Assembly (NCBI GenBank): GCA_018897475.1
Contig: JAHIKS010000064.1
Location: 1 to 15,706 of the forward strand
Length of the DNA: 15,706 nt
Source of the DNA: Candidatus Altarchaeota archaeon
Lineage (GTDB): Archaea > Altiarchaeota > Altiarchaeia > IMC4 > QMZM01
Direction: 5' to 3'
In this document: piece after piece, positions 6,369-13,768 of the stretch
Position numbering within the stretch: the stretch's first letter is position 1
How the letters are laid out: each line of letters starts with the position of its first letter
Made by a program: the position numbers and the translations under genes
Notes under the pieces: model-generated
What the model was told of the DNA's origin: nothing
Databases searched by the model: none
Seen by the model: the letters and a program-made list of their open reading frames with translations, nothing else

Positions 6369-6604
6369 TCAGAAGACGGGACCCTACAGGGTCAATAACA
6401 TCGTTATCTCATAACGGTGTTTTATAACTCCATTATTTAAAGAATAATCCATAATACCTATAGGAATATCTATAATGATTATTCATTAACAATATGCCCC
6501 CTCTAAAAAGACTAATGAGCCTCTTGGGCCCAGGAGGAAAATCTGAAGCTGGTCCAGCAGGGCCTGATACCGTTAAGAGTTCTAAGAATAACGAGGTGAT
6601 TAAC
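6369..6604 (+). other. Leader/intergenic tract of the hydrogenase operon with several inverted repeats
   Basis: This AT-rich tract holds a hairpin GACCC-TACA-GGGTC (6380-6393), an 11-bp stem with a CTC loop (6397-6421), inverted repeats ATTATT...AATAAT (6432-6448) and AATGA-TTAT-TCATT (6474-6487), and TATA-like TTTTATAA (6420-6427) and TTTAAA (6436-6441). From ATG 6494 onward it is in frame with hdrA and would add 37 residues (low-complexity GPGGKSEAGPAGPDTVKSS). That extension has no ribosome site and is absent from standard HdrA, so I treat it as leader. TGGGCCCA at 6525-6532 and GCTGG-T-CCAGC near 6548-6558 add possible RNA structure. Confidence 0.45.
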
Positions 6605-8719
6605 TTGAAAGTTTTTGTCTGCACATGCAATGGTGAAATAAAGTTGCCGGAAGACATGAATTTCGGCGACGGCGTGGAGGTTAAGGTCATAGACGATATT
6701 AAGGAGATAGGTTCTGTCGGCAATGACAAAGTAGTTATTGCTGGTCCTACCCCCAGAGTACTGGAGAAATTCTTCGACAGCCCCAACGTGGAATTCGTGA
6801 ACATACGGGAGCAGGTCGCATGGGTCGGCCACTCTCCGGCGAAGATTAAGGACCTAATACAGGGCGCTGTTGACAAACTGAAGAACTCAGAGCCCGTGGA
6901 AAAGAAGACATTCGACATCAAGAACAAGAGCGCGCTGGTTATCGGTGGAGGCGTTGCCGGTCTGGAGACCGCAAGGCAGATAGCCGATTCCGGCATCAAA
7001 GTCCATCTTGTGGAGAAGACACCCTTCCTGGGAGGGACCGTCGCAAAGCTTGACAGGCTCTATCCTGGAGGAACCCCAAACTCACACACGCTCTATCCAT
7101 TAATCAACGAGGTCGTCAGAAACGACAACATCGAGATTTTTACCAACTCCGACGTTGAGTCAGTCGAGGGGGGGCTTGGCAACTACAAGGTAAAGGTCAA
7201 GACAAGGGGCAACGTCGTTGAGGGCAAGCTGGATAAAAAATGCGAGGAGGTCTGTCCCGTGACAGTCAATGACGATGGCATAGACAGAAAGGCCATCTAC
7301 TACATGCCAACGCACCCCGACAGCTACGGCATCGATTTTGACTCCTGCAATAAATGCGGCGAATGCGTCAAGGTATGCGGGGAAATAAGCCTCGACGAGG
7401 CTGAGAAGAGCCTCGATGTCGGAGCAATAGTCATTGCCACCGGCCTGAAGGACTATGATGCCTCTCAGATAACGGAGTACGGCTACGGAAAATACCCGAA
7501 CGTTCTCACAAAGCTCGAATTCGAGCGCAAATTCTCAAACGGCGAGATAAAGCCGAAGAGCGTCGTAATCGTAAACTGCGCCGGCTCAAGGGACAAAAAC
7601 CATCTCCCTTACTGCTCGAGGGTCTGCTGCCTTCTCGGACTGAAGGAGGCGAAGCTGATAAAGGACAACAGCCCCGAAACCGATGTTTACATAAACTATA
7701 TCGACATGAGGAGCTACGGTCCCTTCGAGGATTTCTATAACACTGTTAGAGAGAACTACGGTGTCAAATTCATCCAGGGCAGGCCTTCAGAGATTCTGCA
7801 GGACAACGAAAGCCTTGTCGTCAGGTCCGAGGACATTCTCCTTGGAAAGAACGTCGAGACAAGGGCGGAGTATGTGGTGCTCATGACCGGCTTCGTTCCG
7901 GATAACGAAATGTTTCAGAAGCTCGGAATTCCGGCCAACGGTGAATTCCCTGTGGAGTATGTGAATTCCTGTCGTTCAGTTGATGCTAACCCGAGAGGAA
8001 TAGTCATTGCAGGGGCAGCGGCCTTCCCGAAGGGAGTCGCCGAGACCGTAACAGACGCGAGGGAATCCGCAGTCGAGGTAATCAACGTACTTAACAAGGA
8101 TTTCATTCCCAAGAAGACTCCAACCGCAACCATAAACAGCGACATATGCAGTGAGGCAGACTGCAGAATCTGCACCAGCGCCTGTCCCTACGGGGCAGTA
8201 GCCCTGCAGGGCGAGGAGGTCACGGTCAACGACGAGCTGTGCATGGGGTGCGGAATCTGCACGGCAACTTGTGCGGCAGGAGCTAACCAGCTTGACGGCC
8301 ACAGCGACAAGGGGACCCTTGCTCAGATTTCAGGGACTGTGAAAGAAGGCGATGTCATGGCCTTCCTCTGCAAGTGGAGCTCCTACAATGCCGCCGATAA
8401 GGCAGGATACGAGAAACTCTCATACCCTGAAAACGTAAAAATAATCAGGGTTCCCTGCACCGGCAGGGTCGATGCCCAGATGATTCTCAAGGCATTCAGC
8501 TCCGGAGCCAAGGGAGTCATGATAGCCGGCTGTCCGCCGGATGCCTGCCACTACTTCACCGGCAATTTCAAGGCAAGGAAGAGAGTCACAGCACTGAAGC
8601 AATTAATCGAACAGTTTGGAATCAACCCCGAGGCGCTTAGAATCGAATGGATTGGCAAGGACGAATCCAAGCGCTTCGTTGATATAGTAAATGACTTAAA
8701 TTCAGGTGAGGGAGGCTAA
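6605..8719 (+). CDS. hdrA: HdrA-MvhD fusion: electron-bifurcating subunit with hydrogenase-linking Fe-S domain
   Basis: I start at TTG 6605 because GAGGTGAT at 6593-6600 is an eight-base Shine-Dalgarno and the product then begins like HdrA (MKVFVCTCNGEIK). This gives 704 aa; ATG 6494 would give 741. Order: short HdrA N-terminal domain, FAD-binding GGGVAG at 114-119, inserted ferredoxin-like segment (Cys 213, 217, 248, 251, 254, 258), HdrA motif CAGSRD (Cys 325) with YCSRVCC (337, 341, 342), C-terminal two-cluster ferredoxin (515, 520, 523, 527; 546, 549, 552, 556), then an MvhD domain from about 580 (Cys 589, 618, 643, 648). In the Mvh-Hdr complex MvhD receives electrons from hydrogenase and HdrA's flavin splits them between ferredoxin and HdrBC. 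Such fusions are known in QmoB and some HdrA paralogues. Oddities: the usual CSP...HE motif reads GPTPRVLE, and the inserted domain lacks two Cys of the first motif. Confidence 0.93.
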   Translation: MKVFVCTCNGEIKLPEDMNFGDGVEVKVIDDIKEIGSVGNDKVVIAGPTPRVLEKFFDSPNVEFVNIREQVAWVGHSPAKIKDLIQGAVDKLKNSEPVEKKTFDIKNKSALVIGGGVAGLETARQIADSGIKVHLVEKTPFLGGTVAKLDRLYPGGTPNSHTLYPLINEVVRNDNIEIFTNSDVESVEGGLGNYKVKVKTRGNVVEGKLDKKCEEVCPVTVNDDGIDRKAIYYMPTHPDSYGIDFDSCNKCGECVKVCGEISLDEAEKSLDVGAIVIATGLKDYDASQITEYGYGKYPNVLTKLEFERKFSNGEIKPKSVVIVNCAGSRDKNHLPYCSRVCCLLGLKEAKLIKDNSPETDVYINYIDMRSYGPFEDFYNTVRENYGVKFIQGRPSEILQDNESLVVRSEDILLGKNVETRAEYVVLMTGFVPDNEMFQKLGIPANGEFPVEYVNSCRSVDANPRGIVIAGAAAFPKGVAETVTDARESAVEVINVLNKDFIPKKTPTATINSDICSEADCRICTSACPYGAVALQGEEVTVNDELCMGCGICTATCAAGANQLDGHSDKGTLAQISGTVKEGDVMAFLCKWSSYNAADKAGYEKLSYPENVKIIRVPCTGRVDAQMILKAFSSGAKGVMIAGCPPDACHYFTGNFKARKRVTALKQLIEQFGINPEALRIEWIGKDESKRFVDIVNDLNSGEGG

Positions 8720-8721
8720 AA

Positions 8722-9720
8722 ATGGCAGAAGGAGAAAAACTTAAACTGGCAATATGCAGGGGAGCCACATGCTCCGGATGCGATATTGCGGTCTTGGATA
8801 TCCACGAAAGAATCCTTACGGTTCTGGAGCATGCAGACATAGTCTTTGCACCCACAATCATGGATGCAAAGTACAAGGACGTTGAGGCAATGGCTGACGG
8901 AGAGATAGACGTCTGCCTCTACCACGGTTCTGTAAGAGATTCAGAGAACGAGCACATGGCAAAGCTGATGAGACAGAAGTCAAAGACACTCATAGCATTC
9001 GGAGCATGCGCATGCTTCGGAGGAATCTTCGGTCTCGCTAACGTAACAAACAAGGAGGAAATATTTGAGGAGGTCTACAAGAATACCCCCTCCACTGACA
9101 ATCCGGACTTTGTTACTCCGCAGCCGGAGTACAAGGACGAGGCGGGACACGAACTGACACTACCGGAATTCTACGACGATGTCTTTGCACTTGACGACAA
9201 GGTGGACGTTGACTACTTCTTACCATTATGTCCTCCTACTCCCGACCTGATAATGACTGCAATCAATGCAATAGTCTCAGGGGAGCTGCCACCCAAGGGA
9301 GCCACCATAGCATCGGACAAAACTCTCTGCAGCGAGTGCGAAAGGAAGAAAGCAGACACGAGAAAGATTGACAAAATCTACAGGCCTCATGAGGTTGAGT
9401 TGGACCAGGAGAAGTGCTTCCTTGATCAGGGTGTGCTTTGCATGGGTCCTGCAACAAGGGCCGGATGTGGTACAATCTGCATAAACGGAAATGTGCCTTG
9501 CAGAGGCTGCAGTGGTCCCACAAAGGAGGCCTTCGACCAGGGCGGTAACATGCTCAATCTTATAGCCACAATATTTGGGGTGAAGGAAGAGGAACTTACT
9601 GAGGAGGAGGTAAAGAAAATATTCAAGCAGATCAAGGACCCCCTGGGAACATTCTACAGATTTACACTTCCGAAATCGATGTTAAGGCGGGTTAGGAAAG
9701 GAGGTGCTAAAAATGAGTGA
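8722..9720 (+). CDS. mvhG: F420-non-reducing [NiFe] hydrogenase small subunit (MvhG)
   Basis: A 332-aa electron-transfer subunit of group 3c-type hydrogenase. The N-terminal half binds the proximal [4Fe-4S] cluster: C17xxC20 in the opening CSGCD motif, GACACFGG (Cys 96, 98) and LCPPTPD (Cys 170). The C-terminal half carries Cys at 203, 206, 232, 240, 249, 253, 260 and 263, enough for two further [4Fe-4S] clusters as in MvhG. There is no twin-arginine signal, so the enzyme is cytoplasmic. GGGAGG precedes ATG 8722, which lies 2 nt after the hdrA-mvhD stop. Its 3' end overlaps mvhA by 8 nt. It hands electrons from the Ni-Fe site in MvhA to the MvhD domain. Confidence 0.95.
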   Translation: MAEGEKLKLAICRGATCSGCDIAVLDIHERILTVLEHADIVFAPTIMDAKYKDVEAMADGEIDVCLYHGSVRDSENEHMAKLMRQKSKTLIAFGACACFGGIFGLANVTNKEEIFEEVYKNTPSTDNPDFVTPQPEYKDEAGHELTLPEFYDDVFALDDKVDVDYFLPLCPPTPDLIMTAINAIVSGELPPKGATIASDKTLCSECERKKADTRKIDKIYRPHEVELDQEKCFLDQGVLCMGPATRAGCGTICINGNVPCRGCSGPTKEAFDQGGNMLNLIATIFGVKEEELTEEEVKKIFKQIKDPLGTFYRFTLPKSMLRRVRKGGAKNE

Positions 9721-11206
9721 AAAGACAGCAGAAGGTAACAAGAAGGAGATTGTAATCTCTCCGGTAACAAGGCTTGAAGGTCACGCCAAGATAGACATCT
9801 TCCTGAATGACGAGGGCAATGTCGAGGATGCCTATTTCCAGGTCGTAGAGCTGAAAGGATTCGAGAGATTCTGCCAGGGCAGGCCGGCGGAAGAAATGCC
9901 AAGAATTGTCCCAAGAATCTGTGGAGTCTGTCCGAATCCGCACCACATGGCCTCGGGGAAGGCAGTGGACATGGTATTCGGCGTTGAGCCGACAGAGACG
10001 GCAAAGAAGCTGAGGGAGATGAGCCTGAATGCTCATTACGTGCACAGCCACATCGCGCACTTCTATGCCCTTGCGGGCCCGGACTTTATTGTTGGCCCGA
10101 CTGCGGACCCATCTGAAAGAAACATAGTCGGAGTCATTAACAAGGTTGGCCTGGAGGTCGGAGGCCAGGTAATCAAGGCGAGGGCCGATGCCCAGAAGAT
10201 CCAGGAGATAATCAGCGGGAGGGCAACCCACCCCATAAACAACCTGCCCGGCGGAATAGCCAAACCAATTACCTCTGAGCAGCAGAAGGAAATCGAGGAG
10301 ATGTCAAAGGGCCTGGTGGAATTCGGCAAGTTTACGCTCCAGATTTTCGAGGACGTCGTCCTCAAGAACAAGGATTACGTCGATATCATAACCGGGGACA
10401 TATACCAGCACAAGACCTACTACATGGGGACAGTGGACAAGAACAACAAGGTGAATTTCTATGACGGGGACGTGAGAGTAGTTGACCCCGACGGAAAGGA
10501 GTTCGCGAAGTTCGACGCATCCAAGGAATACCTCGACCATATAGCGGAGCACGTGGAGCCGTGGAGCTACCTCAAGTTCCCGTTCCTGAAGAATATCGGC
10601 TGGAAGGGCCTGGTTGATGGAAAGGATTCCGGGGTCTACCGGGTCGCGCCACTGGCAAGATTGAACGCTTCCGATGGATTTTCAACACCAGTCGCTCAGG
10701 AGGCCTACGAGAAGATGTACGAGGTTCTTGGCGGAAAGCCGGTTCACGCAACCCTTGCAATGCACTGGGCCAGGGTCATCGAGCTGATGTATGCTGCAGA
10801 AAGGACACTCGAGCTCATCCAGGACCCAGAGATTACGAGCAATGACGTCAGGAACATTCCCACCGATGTGGTCGGCGAGGGAGTGGGCCAGGTCGAGGCG
10901 CCAAGAGGCACCCTGTTCCACCACTACTGGACCGACGAGGAAGGAATTATGAAGAAGCTCAATATTATCGTTGCCACAGGAAACAACAATGCGGGAATCT
11001 GCATGTCCGTAAAGAGAGCGGCAGAGAAACTAATCAAGAACTTCAAGGTAGACCAGGGCATCCTGAACATGGTGGAGATGGCCTTCAGGGCCTATGACCC
11101 TTGCTTTGCCTGCGCCACTCATACATTACCCGGGCACATGCCCCTCGAGGTCAAAATTTATGACTCTAATCACAATCTATACCAGAGGTTTTCCAGGTTC
11201 GATTAG
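9713..11206 (+). CDS. mvhA: F420-non-reducing [NiFe] hydrogenase large subunit (MvhA)
   Basis: The catalytic subunit, 497 aa from ATG 9713, which has GGAGGTG at 9700-9706; a TTG at 9704 is inside that site. Both Ni-Fe ligand motifs are intact: RICGVC (Cys 70, 73) near the N-terminus and DPCFACATH (Cys 464, 467) near the C-terminus. After His 470 there is a 27-residue tail, the peptide normally cut off by the maturation endopeptidase, a candidate for which is encoded two genes downstream. PVTRLEGHA near the start is the family's proton-path/active-site signature. There is no selenocysteine codon at the ligand positions. The protein oxidises H2 and passes electrons to MvhG. Confidence 0.96.
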   Translation: MSEKTAEGNKKEIVISPVTRLEGHAKIDIFLNDEGNVEDAYFQVVELKGFERFCQGRPAEEMPRIVPRICGVCPNPHHMASGKAVDMVFGVEPTETAKKLREMSLNAHYVHSHIAHFYALAGPDFIVGPTADPSERNIVGVINKVGLEVGGQVIKARADAQKIQEIISGRATHPINNLPGGIAKPITSEQQKEIEEMSKGLVEFGKFTLQIFEDVVLKNKDYVDIITGDIYQHKTYYMGTVDKNNKVNFYDGDVRVVDPDGKEFAKFDASKEYLDHIAEHVEPWSYLKFPFLKNIGWKGLVDGKDSGVYRVAPLARLNASDGFSTPVAQEAYEKMYEVLGGKPVHATLAMHWARVIELMYAAERTLELIQDPEITSNDVRNIPTDVVGEGVGQVEAPRGTLFHHYWTDEEGIMKKLNIIVATGNNNAGICMSVKRAAEKLIKNFKVDQGILNMVEMAFRAYDPCFACATHTLPGHMPLEVKIYDSNHNLYQRFSRFD

Positions 11207-11218
11207 AATCCTGGAAGG
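11189..11218 (+). promoter_or_regulatory. Stem-loop spanning the mvhA stop and the CBS-gene ribosome site
   Basis: TTCCAGG (11191-11197) pairs with CCTGGAA (11210-11216). TTC/GAA extends the stem inward past one bulged base, and two G-U pairs extend it outward. The loop holds the mvhA stop region. The 3' arm runs into the Shine-Dalgarno GGAGGT (11217-11222). It divides structural subunit genes from accessory genes, so it could set expression ratios or act as an RNA processing point. There is no U-run after it, so it is not a typical terminator. Confidence 0.5.
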
Positions 11219-11227
11219 AGGTATAGA

Positions 11228-11656
11228 ATGAAGGTAGAGGAGATAATGCACAAGGTACTGGTAATTGAGCCAGATACCAGTATCCATGAGGTTGCTCGTC
11301 TAATGAGCAAGAATGAAACGGGCTCTGTTCTTGTGAAGAACGGGACAAGAACAGGCATACTTACAGAGACCGACATCCTGCGAAAGGTAGTGGCCCAGAA
11401 CCTGAACCCGAACGAAGTCAAGGCGAAGGACATAATGACCGGGAGCTGTTTCACGATAAATTCAGATGCCGACCTGGAGGACGCAAGCGACCTGTTCAAC
11501 AAGAGAAACATAAGGAGACTACCCATCGTCAAGGAAGGGAAGATAGTGGGTATCATAACAACGCAGGAAGTCGCGAAGAATCTCAAATATGCGCTCCTGA
11601 AGAGGAGAAGGGAATACAGCGACGAGATAGGCGGGGAGCACTCGTTGCGAAGATAG
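11228..11656 (+). CDS. Two-CBS-domain protein within the hydrogenase operon
   Basis: A 142-aa soluble protein made of two CBS repeats (about residues 1-58 and 66-126), each ending with the usual G-I/L-T-x-x-D/E pattern (GILTETDILRKVV, GIITTQEVAKNL), followed by a basic tail (LLKRRRE). GGAGGT stands 5 nt before ATG 11228. Paired CBS domains usually bind adenosine nucleotides such as AMP, ATP or SAM and adjust partner proteins. CBS genes are not a standard part of mvh/hdr operons. Position between the large subunit and its protease, 2 nt before the next gene, suggests it senses energy state for this complex or its assembly. No catalytic domain is attached. The ligand cannot be told from sequence. 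Confidence 0.93.
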   Translation: MKVEEIMHKVLVIEPDTSIHEVARLMSKNETGSVLVKNGTRTGILTETDILRKVVAQNLNPNEVKAKDIMTGSCFTINSDADLEDASDLFNKRNIRRLPIVKEGKIVGIITTQEVAKNLKYALLKRRREYSDEIGGEHSLRR

Positions 11657-11658
11657 AG

Positions 11659-12111
11659 ATGAAAACCCTCATCCTTGGGATAGGGAATCCCATCCTGAAA
11701 GACGACGGGGTCGGAATCCACATAGTGAGGGAGCTAAAGAAGGAAGTAAAGGGCGTGGATTTCGAGGAGGCGAGCGTTTCAGGGTTGGAGCTGGTGGAGC
11801 TGCTCAAGGGCTACGACAGAGTGATAATAGTCGACGCCATAAAGACAGAAAACGGAAAGCCGGGCAGGATTTACAGGCTGACCCCGGACGAGATTCCCAC
11901 TATGCACGGAATTTCCCCGCACGACGTTGACTTCAGGACAGCGCTGGAGTTCGGCGAGAAATTCATCGGCACAATGCCCAAAAAAATCGACATCTATGGC
12001 ATAGAGGTCGATAATGCAACAGAATTCGGGGAGGATTTAACCCCCGAGGTTGCGAAATCCGTCCCCCTCGTAATCAAAAAAATAAAAAAAGAACTTCAAA
12101 ATGGATCTTAG
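11659..12111 (+). CDS. [NiFe] hydrogenase maturation endopeptidase (HycI/HyaD family, M52)
   Basis: A 150-aa protease that removes the C-terminal tail of the large subunit after nickel insertion. The opening GIGNPILKDDGVG (residues 7-19) is the family signature. Candidate nickel-sensing residues are Asp 16, Asp 59 (IIVDAIK) and His 88 (ISPHDVD), at the spacing of HycI. Its presumed substrate is the 27-residue tail of MvhA just upstream. ATG 11659 follows the CBS stop by 2 nt, and the 3' end overlaps hdrC by 11 nt, so the genes are co-translated. Length is normal. Confidence 0.93.
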   Translation: MKTLILGIGNPILKDDGVGIHIVRELKKEVKGVDFEEASVSGLELVELLKGYDRVIIVDAIKTENGKPGRIYRLTPDEIPTMHGISPHDVDFRTALEFGEKFIGTMPKKIDIYGIEVDNATEFGEDLTPEVAKSVPLVIKKIKKELQNGS

Positions 12112-12544
12112 GGAAGAGATACTCTCGGAGATTGACGGTAAGACTCTTAACTACTGCTTCAGCTGCGGGATGTGCACAGGAGGCTGTCCGTCTGCAAGGA
12201 TATCCGACAGCAGATACAATCCCAGAAAGATTCTGCACAGGGCGGCAATTGAAGGCAAGCTGGAGGACGATATCTGGTTATGCACCAATTGCTACACCTG
12301 TCAGGAGAGGTGCCCCACAAAGACAAAGGTCGCCGACCTGCTAAGCCTGATGCGCAGAATCTACGTCAAGGAGAAGGGGATTCCCGATTTCATAAAGCCG
12401 CTGGTTGAGAACCTTGAAGCATGCGGCTTTACTGCTCAGATTGGCGAGCTGGAGAACAAGAGGAGGGAGAGGATGGGCCTCCCCGAGGTAAAGCACAATA
12501 CTGAAATCAAGAAGATTATAGAAAAGACGGGTGGTGGACTATGA
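12101..12544 (+). CDS. hdrC: Heterodisulfide reductase subunit C (HdrC)
   Basis: A 147-aa ferredoxin-like subunit with two complete [4Fe-4S] motifs: CFSCGMCTGGCP (Cys 19, 22, 25, 29) and CTNCYTCQERCP (Cys 61, 64, 67, 71), in the helical arrangement typical of HdrC. It carries electrons from HdrA to the active-site subunit HdrB. The start lies inside the protease gene (11-nt overlap) and the end overlaps hdrB by ATGA. It is a soluble version with no membrane anchor, unlike HdrE-linked systems. Length is slightly below that of methanogen HdrC proteins but no motif is missing. Confidence 0.94.
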   Translation: MDLREEILSEIDGKTLNYCFSCGMCTGGCPSARISDSRYNPRKILHRAAIEGKLEDDIWLCTNCYTCQERCPTKTKVADLLSLMRRIYVKEKGIPDFIKPLVENLEACGFTAQIGELENKRRERMGLPEVKHNTEIKKIIEKTGGGL

Positions 12545-13407
12545 CTGACAAATACGCCTACTTCATTGGATGCACGACCCCCTTCAGGGTGTCCAACTAC
12601 GACCTCTCCACAAGGAAGGTCATGGACAAGCTGGGCATAGAGCTGGTCGACATGCCCGATGCGGGATGCTGTGGCCTCTACTATGAACTTATCAATGAGA
12701 AGACATACCTTGCCATGGCCGCAAGAGTTCTCTCCATGGCCGAGGACCTGAAGCTTGACCTGATGGTCCTATGCAATGGCTGCAACGGCTCGCTCTTCAG
12801 GGCAAACAAAAAGCTCAAGGAGAACCCCGAGCTCAAGGGCGAGGTCAATGAGATTCTTGCTGGTATAGACCGGCAGTTCAAGGGCACAATAGATGTCAAG
12901 CACTACGTAAAGGTCCTCTGGGAGGATGTGGGAGTTGACAAGATAAAGGAGAAGGTAACCAAGCCCATGAACCTGAAGGTAGCGGCCCACTACGGATGCC
13001 ACCTCATGAAACCCTCGGAAGAGATTATGTTCGACAATCCAAAGGATCCGGCAAGCCTCGACGAACTGATAGAGGCGACCGGAGCCGAATCAATAGACTA
13101 CTACGACAAGGCCCAGTGCTGCGGCGGTTACGTCCTTGCGGCAGACAAGGATATTGTATACGCCATGACCGGCCAGAAACTCCAGAACGTAAAGAAGGCC
13201 GGGGCCGATGCAATGGTTACTGTATGCCCCTTCTGCAACGTAATGTACGACGCAAACCAGAAAGCAGTCGAATCAGCCATTGGGCAGGAGTTAAAGATTC
13301 CCGTCCTGCATTATCCGCAGCTCCTTGGACTTGCTATGGGCTACGAGCCAAAAGACCTGGGCCTTGAGCAGAACAGAGCCAGGGTAGACCCCAAGATGTT
13401 CGGGTAA
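12541..13407 (+). CDS. hdrB: Heterodisulfide reductase subunit B (HdrB)
   Basis: The 288-aa catalytic subunit. Both CCG motifs that hold the two non-cubane [4Fe-4S] clusters are complete: C11-X31-C43C44-X33-C78xxC81, and C153-X39-C193C194-X34-C229xxC232. In methanogens these clusters reduce the CoM-S-S-CoB heterodisulfide; in other archaea the acceptor is often unknown. Intact ligands suggest a working disulfide-reducing site. It overlaps hdrC by 4 nt and is the last gene of the operon. Its stop lies one base from the end of hypA on the other strand, leaving no room for a terminator between them. Confidence 0.95.
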   Translation: MTDKYAYFIGCTTPFRVSNYDLSTRKVMDKLGIELVDMPDAGCCGLYYELINEKTYLAMAARVLSMAEDLKLDLMVLCNGCNGSLFRANKKLKENPELKGEVNEILAGIDRQFKGTIDVKHYVKVLWEDVGVDKIKEKVTKPMNLKVAAHYGCHLMKPSEEIMFDNPKDPASLDELIEATGAESIDYYDKAQCCGGYVLAADKDIVYAMTGQKLQNVKKAGADAMVTVCPFCNVMYDANQKAVESAIGQELKIPVLHYPQLLGLAMGYEPKDLGLEQNRARVDPKMFG

Positions 13408-13408
13408 T

Positions 13409-13768
13409 CTACTCCGCGATTATTTTCTTTAGAATACATTCGTTGCCCTGCAATACCTTTACAGAGCCCCCGCACCCAGGGCACTTCAGCGCGGGCATCA
13501 TGTGATGGTGGTCTCTATCCACTTCGATTTCATTCTCGTGCCCCTTATCGCACCTCACTCTGACGGGAATCTTCTCTATCTTTATCTCCATTCCCTCAGC
13601 AATCGTTCCGTCAATAATCATCTTCAGGGCGGACTCCAGCTCCTTCGCCGTTACCAGGGCAAGGTCGCCCATCTCAATCTCAACGCTCTTCACTCTCTTT
13701 GCGCTGTTCTTCTCCGCCTCCTCCAGAATGCTGTCCAGAACGCTCTGGGCAAAAGATAGTTCATGCAT
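13409..13768 (-). CDS. hypA: Hydrogenase nickel-insertion protein HypA
   Basis: A 119-aa metallochaperone that delivers Ni to the hydrogenase large subunit. MHEL at the start supplies the Ni ligands (Met 1, His 2, Glu 3). The structural zinc site is altered: the first CxxC is replaced by C73-x3-H77, while the second, C96PGC99, is intact, and DHHHMMP (His 87-89) lies between. The mixed Cys/His set could still bind Zn, and the His run could bind Ni. It is the last gene of hypC-hypD-hypA, overlapping hypD by 8 nt. Assignment rests on the N-terminus, length and context. Confidence 0.9.
   Translation of the reverse strand: MHELSFAQSVLDSILEEAEKNSAKRVKSVEIEMGDLALVTAKELESALKMIIDGTIAEGMEIKIEKIPVRVRCDKGHENEIEVDRDHHHMMPALKCPGCGGSVKVLQGNECILKKIIAE

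Noticed and set aside
6459..6476. CCTATAGG and TATAG...CTATA inverted repeats as a further operator
   Set aside because: The tract is very AT-rich, so short palindromes are expected by chance. There is no second copy and no clear link to a start.
6494..6604. 37-residue N-terminal extension of HdrA from ATG 6494
   Set aside because: No ribosome site, low-complexity sequence, and a strong Shine-Dalgarno points to TTG 6605. It is kept as an alternative in the leader finding and not as the chosen start.
5559..6604. Possible insertion sequence or integration site around the gene remnants
   Set aside because: I see no transposase fragment, no terminal inverted repeats and no target-site duplication bounding the patch.
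6433..6999. 188-codon open frame on the minus strand across the hdrA start
   Set aside because: It is antisense to conserved HdrA sequence, with low-complexity Ser/Thr/Pro content and no ribosome site.
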